From contig NC_003281.10 of assembly GCF_000002985.6 (NCBI RefSeq), positions 6,882,001 through 6,946,000 on the forward strand: 64,000 nucleotides of DNA, in the 5' to 3' direction. The notes beneath the pieces were generated by a model, which made no database searches, had not been told where the DNA came from, and was given only the letters and a program-made list of their open reading frames with translations. The DNA comes from Caenorhabditis elegans (taxonomy: Eukaryota > Nematoda > Chromadorea > Rhabditida > Rhabditidae). A program made the translations under genes and the position numbers. Shown piece after piece: positions 48,137 through 57,887 of the stretch (positions are counted from its first letter, which is position 1; every line of letters starts with the position of its first letter).

Positions 48137-49585
48137 ATGACCGATGTTAAAAATGATGTGAACGTATCTTCGGTGGTCGATGCCGACGGCTTGATCGAGG
48201 TTAGTTAATGTACATAATTTATTATAATTTGAATACATTCAATTTTAGGGAAACTATGATCAAGTCGTCGAATCTTTCGACGACATGGAGCTCAAGGAGG
48301 AGCTTCTTCGCGGAATCTACGGATTCGGTTTCGAAAAGCCATCTGCTATTCAAAAGCGCGCAATTGTTCCATGCACCACTGGAAAGGACGTCATCGCTCA
48401 AGCCCAATCTGGAACTGGAAAGACTGCAACTTTCTCGGTCTCTATTCTTCAGAGAATCGACCACGAGGATCCACACGTGCAAGCTCTCGTTATGGCCCCA
48501 ACCAGAGAATTGGCTCAACAGGTAAACTTTCTCACTCAGTGTATTTTAGTTATAGATTATTAGCAGATACTTTTAAAGAAAACTTTTCAAAATCTTTCTT
48601 TGTAGATCCAAAAGGTCATGAGCGCCCTCGGAGAGTACCTCAACGTTAACATTCTTCCATGTATCGGTGGAACCAGTGTTCGCGACGATCAACGAAAACT
48701 CGAAGCCGGAATTCACGTCGTTGTCGGAACTCCAGGACGTGTTGGAGACATGATCAATAGAAATGCTCTTGACACATCCAGAATTAAGATGTTCGTTCTC
48801 GACGAGGCCGACGAAATGCTTTCTAGAGGTTTCAAGGATCAGATCTACGAGGTTTTCCGTTCCATGCCACAAGACGTTCAAGTAGTCCTTCTTTCGGCTA
48901 CTATGCCATCTGAAGTTCTTGATGTCACTAATCGTTTCATGCGCAATCCAATCCGCATTCTTGTCAAGAAGGACGAGCTCACCCTTGAAGGTATCAGACA
49001 GTTCTACATCAACGTTCAAAAGGATGTAAGTTTACTCGCCCAGTCTAAGAAATTGTTTTCATGAACCATTTTTTCAGGAGTGGAAGTTTGACTGCCTCTG
49101 TGATCTCTACAACGTTGTCAATGTTACTCAAGCCGTCATCTTCTGTAACACTCGCAGGAAGGTCGACACACTCACCGAGAAAATGACTGAAAATCAGTTC
49201 ACAGTCTCTTGCCTCCACGGAGACATGGATCAAGCTGAGCGTGATACAATTATGCGAGAGTTCCGTTCAGGATCTTCCCGTGTTCTCATCACCACAGACA
49301 TCTTGGCTCGTGGTATTGACGTACAACAGGTAAGTATAAATATTTGTGTTTATAATTCAATACTATGGAATGTATATATTTTAGGTCTCACTTGTTATCA
49401 ACTATGATCTCCCATCCAATCGTGAGAACTACATCCATCGTATCGGACGTTCTGGACGTTTCGGTCGTAAGGGAGTTGCCATCAACTTCGTCACCGAGAA
49501 CGATGCTCGTCAGCTCAAGGAAATTGAAAGCTACTACACCACTCAAATCGAAGAGATGCCAGAATCAATCGCTGACCTCATCTAA
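48137..49585 (+). CDS. inf-1: translation initiation factor eIF4A (DEAD-box helicase)
   Basis: Five exons (48137-48199, 48249-48521, 48606-49025, 49078-49329, 49385-49585) total 1209 nt, 402 aa, the usual eIF4A length. All helicase motifs are intact: Q motif with [18 protein letters not shown] (I), PTRELA (Ia), TPGR, DEAD (II), SAT (III), ARGID and [13 protein letters not shown] (VI). Role: ATP-dependent RNA helicase of the eIF4F cap-binding complex, cytoplasmic. It is the first gene of a same-strand series inf-1, byn-1, coq-2. It shares near-identical segments with a degraded paralogue at 57888-59736. Confidence 0.95.
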
Positions 49586-50004
49586 ATTTTAATCCAATTC
49601 CGATCCCCTCCACGATTGTTCCACACGCTTTTCCCTTCCTCTTGTTTCCTCATATTTATCCATGTTATCTGTTTTCTCCTCCACCCCCACCGTCCCACAT
49701 TTTTATTTTATGCGTGATTTCATCTTTTTAATCACCCCTTTTTAGTACTGGCCCTATCCCATCCAACTTGGTTCAAACATTCTAATTCTCTTTCAATTTA
49801 GAGTTTAGTATTGCCCCCTAAAAGTTATAGAGCCACCTTGGTTTTGTTTGACAAAATGTTTTTGTCTGGCGTTCTCTTTTTCTGGAAAATAATGAAATTG
49901 CGTATGTTACATTCATTTTAAATCTTATGAACAGGCTTCTGATCCTTTCAGAATATATTGAACACCGTAATTCTGCTAATTTTTAATTATGAATTTCCAG
50001 TAAC
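49586..50004 (+). other. inf-1 to byn-1 gap, possible operon junction
   Basis: 419 nt with the inf-1 3' UTR. It ends in TTTCCAG four nt before the byn-1 ATG, the position expected for an SL trans-splice acceptor. The gap is rather long for a classic SL2 junction (about 100 nt), so an operon is possible, not certain. Confidence 0.45.
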
Positions 50005-53000
50005 ATGGTGAAAAGGAATTTGAAAGGAAGGGGTGACAAATTATCAGCCAATGCTCCACTGGATAACCAGTTGGAAGCTGGTAAAGTTGCAAAGCAACGA
50101 GATGAGCTTCGCGAAAAGCAGAAGAGAAAAAGGGAAGACTCGCAGACAGACGAGGTCAGTAAATATTCAGGGAAAATTAAATATTATTTTCATTGACCAG
50201 AGAGTTCATAAAATTAGTTTCAGTTCGTTCCTGATTCGCTCTCATCAAAAATCTTGAATGAAGCTCGTAAGCAGCTTCTCGAAGAGGCACTGGAAAGACA
50301 AGAAACCGAATCAGCCACATCTAGTGTTCCAAAAAGGTAAATAAACAATTTATCATAATTCAATGCAAGTATTTCTGTTACAGACAACGCGGAGCTTGGC
50401 TTGGAGCTGATGCATCCGGCGACAAATCGGACGATGATGATGATGATAATGAAGAAGAAGACGACAATGGATTTGAAGATCAAGTTGTTGTAAGTAAAAT
50501 CTATTTAGCTTCGTGATAATAATGTTAAACTCCATTTATAGGAACTCGATCCTCGAGATGAAGCTGATTTGGCTAGATTCCTCAAAAAAGATGCTATCCA
50601 AATGTCCACACTCTACGATATTATTCAAGCCAAAATTGAAGCTAAACAGAATGATGCAGAGCTTGCACTCAGCCAAGTTGATCCGAATGAGTTTAATGTA
50701 ATTTTTAAGCATCGAGCCTTGAAGCATAACAAAATGTTTACAGATGCGTGACATGGACCCAGAAGTAGTTGAGATGTATGAGCAGATTGGACAGTATATG
50801 TCAAAATATCGCAGTGGAAAAGTCCCAAAAGCATTCAAAATCATTCCAAAAATGATTAACTGGGAGCAAATTCTTTTGTTAGTTGTCTGTTAGTATCGGA
50901 TTTGAATAAAATAAAACATATTCAGCCTCACAAAGCCTGAAACTTGGACGGCTGCTGCTATGTATCAAGCCACAAGATTGTTTGCGTCGAACATGAACCC
51001 AAAAATGTGTCAGAGGTATTTAAATGCCGATTTTAGATATATCAGCTCTAAAACCGTTTGATTCAGATTCTACACTCTTGTTCTTCTCCCACGTCTTCGT
51101 GACGACATTGATGAATTCAAGAAACTTAACTATCATCTGTATCAAGCCCTCTGCAAAGCTATCTACAAGCCTGCCGCTTTCTTCAAAGGATTGATTCTTC
51201 CATTATTAGAAGTGAGTTTAACTTAAATATTTTTCATGTATATTCTTTTTTTCTCAGTCTGGAACATGTACACTTCGTGAAGCTGTTATCTTCAGCTCTG
51301 TCCTCACCAAAGTCCCGATTCCAATTTTTCATTCCGCTGCTGCTATGCTTAGGGTAACTTTTGTTTTAAAATATCTCATCAAAAACCTGTTGATATTTCA
51401 GATTGCCGAAATGGAATACACTGGAGCTAATTCCGTGTTTCTTCGAGCTCTCATTGATAAGAAGTATGCTTTACCGTATCGTGCAGTCGACGGAGTCGTT
51501 AATCACTTCATTCGTCTGAAAACCGATGAACGAGATATGCCAGTTTTGTGGCATCAGTGTCTTTTGGCACTGTGCCAGCGATACAAGAACGATTTGAATG
51601 CCGAGCAGAAGGCAGCTATTTATGAGCTGATCAGAGTAAGTTTAATTTTTAAAAACTATTAAAACTTCGAGTTTTATTATCACGAGAACATCTAGTTAGG
51701 AGAGTTATTTTCATGGCTTCTTCAGTCTCGAATCCTTACCAGACAATGGACCCGAACTAGGCCCAGAGTTGCCACCTGGACCGTTCGATGCGCTTGACGG
51801 TTTCTTCTTGTTACGTCTTCCAGTCTTTTTAGCAGTTTTATCTCTCATCGGATCTGACATTGGTCCAGTAGACATCATTTTTGCACGGAGCTGTCCTGTC
51901 GACTTGTTGACCGAGGTTTTATCTTTCTTTCCTGTGATTTCGTACATCATCTGGACAACTTGGCTCATAGTGGGGCGCTGTTGAGGATCGCGAATCCAGC
52001 ACTTTTTCTGGAAAATTCCACATTGCTATGAAAATAGTGGAATGAAATAGAACTTACAATAACATCGGCAAGCATAGCTGGAGCCTTTTGACTAATCGGC
52101 ATACGGTAATCATCGCGTCCAACCTTCTGATGTACCTGCACCACCAACATCTCCGGATACGGCTGAGCTCCATTCTCGATCACCTCCCAGCAGAGAATCG
52201 AGAAAGCAAACACATCAGTTTGTGGAGTATAAAGGAAGGAAACGATCGTTTCTGGTGAGAGCCATCTGATTGGAACTCTTTTGCTCGGATCCATCTGATA
52301 CTCCGTTCCAACTCGAGATAAACCGAAGTCAGAGACTTTAGCCTGAACGTTATTAGTTATTAACTTTTAAATTATTTATAACATACAACGCCTTTTCCAT
52401 AGAGTATGTTTCTGGCCGCAATGTCCCTGTGTATAATGTTTTTGCTGTGAATGTATGCCAGACCAGCTGCCACTTGTGCGATTATATCCAGTTTCTCAGG
52501 CCATTGTACCGATGAATTCTTCTGAAGATATTTATCCAGAGCACCACCAGGAACTAACTCCATGACTACTAGCAATGGTTCATCGATTGCAGCCACGCCG
52601 TAACATTTTACAACGTTCTTGTGATCGAATCCGCGCATCAGACGTGCTTCTGTGATGATCTCCTTGATTTGTTCTTTAGTCACTTTTTCAAGTTTTGCCT
52701 GAAGTTTCGTCATTACTTTTTATATAAAAGTCTAGTCCAACTCACAACTTTTATAGCGACATCTACTGTAGTCGATCCCATTTTCAGCGTCCCAAGCTTT
52801 ACTTCTCCGAAAGCACCTTCACCAAGAACTTTTGTCATTGTAATATCGGCGTGATTCAGTTCCCATGATTGTCTACCGATAGGATTCACTAGAACACTGC
52901 TTGCAACTTCCTGAACAACAATAATTAGTCTATAATGTGCATGAATCGCTCGTACCTCACTAATTTTAGCCTGTTTGTGATGATTTACTAACTCAGTCAA

Positions 53001-53653
53001 TGTTCCAAATTTAATTTTATCAGTGATTGAATATGCTCCGTCGCTTGTACGAATCACATAATGAGCAACTTCTTGACTTGTCTCGTTCTGCATCACCGAA
53101 ATGATCAAATGACGTGCTTGTCCTTGAGGCTCTGACGTTCTCATCAGATAATCGCCATTTTTTTGAAGTAAAAGCTGAAAAAGTCGGTGCTCCTTTTAAA
53201 TAAATATTACTCTCAAATTACCTTTACTTCTTCTCGTGGAAGAAGTCCGTGAAAGAATGGTTGCTCATTGATCTCCATTGCGCCAATTATGTGAAAAGAG
53301 TGTAGAATTAATTTCTACGATTATCGAAATGATTAAAATTTCACTTCTGATCGATCTTATGCGTGTTTTCTTCTTTTTTTTAATTTTTTTCCTGGCGTAT
53401 GGGTTCACATCATTGGTCACGTAAATTTTTTTTTCATAATTATAAAGTTTAAGTCAGGTAATTTCCGAAGTTTTATGGTCCCATGAGTTCAATGTTTCCA
53501 TTGTTTTTAACCAATTTCAATTTATAGTTCCATGGACACTATCTCATCTCGCCTGAAATTCGCCGTGAGCTCGAATCCAAGGAAACCGAAGACGGACATG
53601 TTATCACTTCAGTTGTGGTCGAAGGCCGAAAGACGGATAGTATGGAATTCTAA
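50005..53653 (+). CDS. byn-1: bystin, 40S ribosome biogenesis factor
   Basis: Ten exons total 1350 nt, 449 aa, exactly in frame. The N-terminal part is Lys/Glu-rich and acidic. The conserved bystin domain runs from about [19 protein letters not shown] through [39 protein letters not shown] and [17 protein letters not shown]. The last exon (53528-53653) supplies [16 protein letters not shown], as in other bystins. Role: nucleolar/cytoplasmic factor needed for 18S rRNA processing and 40S maturation. The final intron (51636-53527) is unusually long because it contains a complete tyrosine kinase gene on the other strand. Confidence 0.95.
51711..53278 (-). CDS. SH2-domain non-receptor tyrosine kinase, Fer/Fps type
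   Basis: Minus-strand gene, start [18 protein letters not shown]. An SH2 domain comes first ([26 protein letters not shown]), then a kinase domain with [17 protein letters not shown], Glu in [17 protein letters not shown] and APE-like SPE in [13 protein letters not shown]. The catalytic residues look complete. A short Lys/Ser/Gly/Pro-rich tail ends SRLKKP. It lacks the FCH/F-BAR region of true Fer, as in the large nematode family of short SH2-kinases, many of which are sperm-enriched (family knowledge). It lies entirely within the last intron of byn-1. Confidence 0.92.
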
Positions 53654-53939
53654 ATCACACACAAACAGAAAGAGACGCAGAAGAGAAATATTTCCCGCTT
53701 TCACTCTATTCTGCACGTAGGCTTTGCTCTTTTCTTCTATTTCCATTATTGTTCGTTTCCCCGCGCCCCTCCCCAAAAATTGTTCATTTCTTTGTTTTTT
53801 ATTCATCATTGTTGGTTATGTTACTCTCTTCCTCATTCAAATGAAATTGTTGTTGATTTTCTAAATACAAAGTATTAGTTTCAAAGAGCAAAGGTTTTCG
53901 TCCCTAACTTAATGCTTGTTTTTTCAAATTCATGTTATC
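53654..53939 (+). other. byn-1 to coq-2 gap, possible operon junction
   Basis: 286 nt, the byn-1 3' UTR. It ends in TTTTTTCAAATTC just before the coq-2 ATG, without a clean AG except a few nt upstream. The short spacing on the same strand suggests co-transcription. Confidence 0.4.
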
Positions 53940-56900
53940 ATGTCTTTGACGAGAGAAAGTTTTCAGATTCGTCAAAAAAAAATGATAACCAGGTCAATAG
54001 GTATCGCTAGAAGATCCAATTCGATTAATTGCATTGTTGGATCAAATACAAGCACTTCATATAGTTTAGATGAATCAACAAAAAGATGGATTTCCACTAG
54101 GTTCAGAATTCGAAAATTTTAATTTTAATTGTTATAATTTTAGTACAAAACAACCAATGTCACTGATACCAACTGCAAGTAGCCTTGTTGCTTCTTCTCC
54201 GCCAAATTTGAAGCCATATCTTCAACTGATGAGAGTCGACAAGCCTATCGGTAATTTATTATTACACAGACGCGAAGTTTTGGGAGTTTTGCGCCGAAAA
54301 TACGATACCTAGTCTCGACGCGATTAATTTTGTAAAATACAAACAAATGTGCGCCTTTAAGAGTACTGTAGTTTTAATCGATTTTGAAAATTCGATGAAA
54401 ATTCCGCAGCAACGAAAGTTTGGAAGTTACAGTAATCTTTAAAGGCACGCACCTTTCTGCATTCAACAAAATGTTGTCGTGTCGAGACCACGTACTGTAC
54501 TTTCGGCGCAAAAATTTTCACGTGCGCAATTGGTTTGATTTGAGTCCTTAACGTTTATTTTTCAGGTACCTGGCTCCTGTATTGGCCATGCACATGGAGC
54601 ATAGCAATGGCAACTCCAGCTGGTCAATTACCATCTATCTACATGCTTTCTTTGTTCGGAGCTGGTGCTTTTTTGATGAGAAGTGCCGGATGTGTTATCA
54701 ATGATTTGTGGGATAAGGATTTTGATAAGAAGGTTTTTCAAAATGAGAAGTAAAAAAAAACCGAAAACTGTTTCAGGTTGAACGAACGAAACTAAGACCA
54801 TTAGCATGTGGCTCGTTGACTGAAAAGCAAGCAATTGGGCTTTTGGCAGGACTTCTCAGTTCTTCGCTTGCTATTCTGCTACAATTGAATTGGTACAGGT
54901 AAGGCCGGTGGAAATATTTACGAAGTTGAAGGATGAATCCGAAATGAAAGTTTTATCAAAAGCCACGAGGCTGAAATGCATGCGCATGAATTATTTTGCC
55001 AAAAACAAGTACGGTTCCCGATCTCGACAAGAAAGTTTTTGTTAATGCGAAAAGATTTGCGCCTTTAAGGATTACTGTTATTAAAAACTTGGTGTGATGT
55101 TTTCATATATTTCCTTAACATTTCTAATCTTTCGAGTGAAACAATTAATAATCACATAAAGATTCGAGAAAACGGATGGCAAATTAAAAAAAAATCGTAG
55201 GCAAGAAAAGTTTCAACCTACAGTAATCCTTAAAGGCGCATACTCTTTTGCAGCTAACAAACTCTTTATTATTTCGTGTCGAGATCGGCTACCGCACTTT
55301 TTTGAACAAAATCTTGCATATTTGTTATAAATTAAGGAGTGCCCGAATTTCTCGAAGGACGAAAAATTCGAAAAACTAATATTTTCAGTGTGGCAGTTGG
55401 CGCTTCTTCAATGGCTCTTGTCGTTGGATATCCTTTGGCAAAACGTTTCACCTACTGGCCACAATTTGTTCTCGGTTAGTTTCATTTTTTATTCTCCGAA
55501 GATCTTAGAAGCTGGGCTCCAATCTCCGTCTCCTTCCAAATAAATTTCACACACGTACACAGAGTTTCAAACCTAGTCTGTCGTTTTGTACGATTGCAGG
55601 TGCCACCCTAAACTGGAGTGTGCTGATAGCGTGGGCAGAATTGGGCCATTTCAATGATTTTGGCATCTTTTTGCCACTCTACACTGCCACCATCCTGCAC
55701 ACGGTCATCTACGACACTATTTATAGTCATCAGGTAGAGCTAAGAAAAGCAGGAAAAAAGTATTCGAAGAGTTTTGAGAATATTTTCCATTTTCAAAAGT
55801 TTGCTTCTTGAAATTAATTTTGAAGATAAAATAATGAAATTCGGTGAATATAGCTCTCAAAAACTATTATGGGGACGCAGAAAAGTGTCATTTTGTATCT
55901 GTGTGAAACCACGCTTCAACGCTCCGCCCTCAAACCATGGGTCTCGTTAGGTATTTTGCGGAAAATCCGAAAAAAAATCAAACGTTTTTCGTTAATTTCG
56001 CCAATTTGAAGCACTTTTCCTGTTTTTCCAAGTTTACCGTGGTTTTTTTTAACCATTTGTATACCGATGATAAAAATAAGGTTTTCCCGCCAGAAGCCTA
56101 ACGAGACCCAGGGGTTGGGGGCGGAGCGCTTCAGAACGAACTTTTTTCCTGCGTCTCCATAGTAATTGGTATGAATAAGTTTGCACGGGTTACGGTAGGA
56201 TCTAAATGTTGTGATTGGTTGTTTGATTTATTATATGTTCAAAACAAAAAGTCTCATACCGTGCTGCGGTGATGGTGGTTGAAAAGGGGTGGCATCTGCA
56301 CAAAAGAAAAAGGTTACTGTAGCTTTATTCAGCTTCTTTCTTTCTTTTTTCCACCTCAAACCTTCCCCCTGGTTTCTCAATATCTCTTACACTCTCTCTA
56401 TCATAGTACAGGACTCACGTTCAATTGGGGCGCTCTTCTTGGATGGTGTGCGCTGAAAGGTGATTTGTCGTCTAGTGCACCGTTTTGGATGTATGCAGCT
56501 GCACTTCAATGGACACTGATCTACGACACTATCTATGCACATCAGGTGGCCTATTTGGGGATTGGGACTCTTTTGTTTTGTCATGTTTTTCCTTGTTGTG
56601 ATGTTTTTTGTCCGTTTCGTATACCTACCGTAACCCCGAACGCATGCATTAAAGGGAAGTAGATTTTGTGGGTTTTTTCTTTAATTTACTAAAACTGACC
56701 TGAAAGTACAAATCTTAATAATTTAGTTCTAGAAAAAATTTTTGAACATTTTTTGAGATTTCACATTAAGAAATTCGGTCGTTTCGGACCAGTTGTAATC
56801 TATTCAAGCAAAAAAGTCACAAATTCTGCTCCCTTTAAAGTCATTCTTCCTGAAACAGATGGGAAATACCTCGGTTGTTTAATTCTCGAATATAACTTTA

Positions 56901-57334
56901 GTTTTCAGGACAAAGCTGATGATATCATGATCGGTGTCAAGTCGACTGCTCTTCGCCTTGGAGCTGACACCAAAAAATGGTTATCAGCATTTGGTGTCGG
57001 TACTGTTGCTTCGTTGACAGCATGTGGAATAGCGAGTGATCAGACATGGCCATACTACGTGGCACTTGCCGCCACCACAGCTCAACTTGGATGGCAAGTT
57101 GGAACAGTTGATATTGATAATGGATCTGATTGTTGGGATAAGTTCAAGTCAAACTCATGGATGGGAATCATCTTGTTCAGTGGAATAGTTGCATCTACGT
57201 TGCTGAAAGAGGTTTTTCAGATTCTTATTCGTCCTTATCATTAAATTTTTCAATTCCAGGACGAGAAAACAAAAGAATCGAGGAAGAACATCGGCGATGA
57301 GAATTTCGATGATGTATTAGTGACCACCAACTAA
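53940..57334 (+). CDS. coq-2: polyprenyl transferase for ubiquinone/rhodoquinone synthesis
   Basis: UbiA-family membrane prenyltransferase of the inner mitochondrial membrane, which joins the polyprenyl tail to the quinone ring precursor. Exons: 53940-54100, 54144-54250, 54566-54732, 54777-54898, 55389-55474, then either 55600-55733 or 56412-56545, then 56909-57211 and 57260-57334. Either choice gives 1155 nt, 384 aa, in frame. The N-terminus is Arg/Ser-rich ([17 protein letters not shown] after an upstream Met), as in mitochondrial presequences. The Asp-rich motif is [11 protein letters not shown]; the second is YDTIY in the alternative exons. Several TM segments are present. Published work (Tan et al. 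2020) shows that coq-2 exon choice decides rhodoquinone versus ubiquinone output. Confidence 0.95.
54291..54510. repeat. foldback repeat, family A copy 3 (coq-2 intron 2)
   Basis: Ends GCGCCGAAAATACG / GTACTTTCGGCGC; inner GTGCGCCTTTAAGAGTACTGTA and ACAGTAATCTTTAAAGGC. Confidence 0.75.
54998..55306. repeat. foldback repeat, family A copy 4 (coq-2 intron 4)
   Basis: Terminal GTACGGTTCCCGATCTCGACA mirrored by CGTGTCGAGATCGGCTACCGCAC; inner GCGCCTTTAAGGATTACTGT and ACAGTAATCCTTAAAGGCGC. Confidence 0.75.
55600..55733 (+). other. coq-2: coq-2 alternative exon, upstream (rhodoquinone-type by inference)
   Basis: 134 nt. It encodes [18 protein letters not shown] and ends [10 protein letters not shown]. 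It has the same length and phase as the exon at 56412-56545 and so is interchangeable with it. The sequence departs from the canonical animal COQ2 motif at FNWGALLGW, where it has LNWSVLIAW. By that comparison, and from the published two-exon switch, it is the rhodoquinone-specific form. Confidence 0.8.
55861..56168. repeat. long inverted repeat between the two alternative coq-2 exons
   Basis: The left arm (from TATTATGGGGACGCAG through GCTCCGCCC to GGGTCTCGTTAGG) is matched imperfectly by the reverse complement of the right arm (CCTAACGAGACCC ... GGGCGGAGCG ... CTGCGTCTCCATAGTA). Arms are about 100 nt. It is a different family from family A. Confidence 0.8.
56412..56545 (+). other. coq-2: coq-2 alternative exon, downstream (ubiquinone-type by inference)
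   Basis: 134 nt, encoding [18 protein letters not shown] and ending [10 protein letters not shown]. It matches the canonical animal COQ2 sequence better than the upstream exon, so it is inferred to be the ubiquinone form. Confidence 0.8.
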
Positions 57335-57887
57335 TATATAGTAGTTAATTACTTAGTAGTTCTTATAGTTGAAACATTCATTTTGCTTCTGTGATTCCAC
57401 GTGTATGATAAATAATTTTGCCAATATAAATACAATGAAAAGACGTAGAAAATGTTATTCTGTTTAAATTTGTTGCATCAACATTACAATAGAATCCAAG
57501 TGATCATACGAAGCTTATAGGCTAAAATATCAATTATTGGAGAACATTGAAGTTTTCCTAATCTACCTACAATTCTACCTATCTGCATAGGTAGGATTCT
57601 GTCTGCCTACCTATAAGGCCTTTCCCTGCTTACCTTCGTGTTTGTCGGTACTCGAACGTTGTGCCTGCCTACCTGCTACTTTTCCTAAACTGTGCTCCAA
57701 ACACATTTTTGCTCACTCAATGGAAAGTATGTATTCGAATAGTGATAAATAATAAATAATAGTATGTTTACACAAGGTAACCCACATTTCGCAATGATAT
57801 CAAACAATTTCATAACTGTTTCACTTCCTTTCGAATCATTTTTCGAAAAACTCATCAAAGATATTTAAAGTTTTACTCAGACTTCCC
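57335..57887. other. gap between coq-2 and the eIF4A-like gene
   Basis: 553 nt, no exon. It contains a CTACCTACC/TAGGTAGG repeat cluster at about 57560-57690. Confidence 0.5.

Noticed and set aside
48573..49019. Open frame antisense to inf-1 (and its twin at 58440-58856)
   Set aside because: It is the mirror frame of a conserved, codon-biased eIF4A exon. It appears in both paralogues only because the sense sequences are alike.
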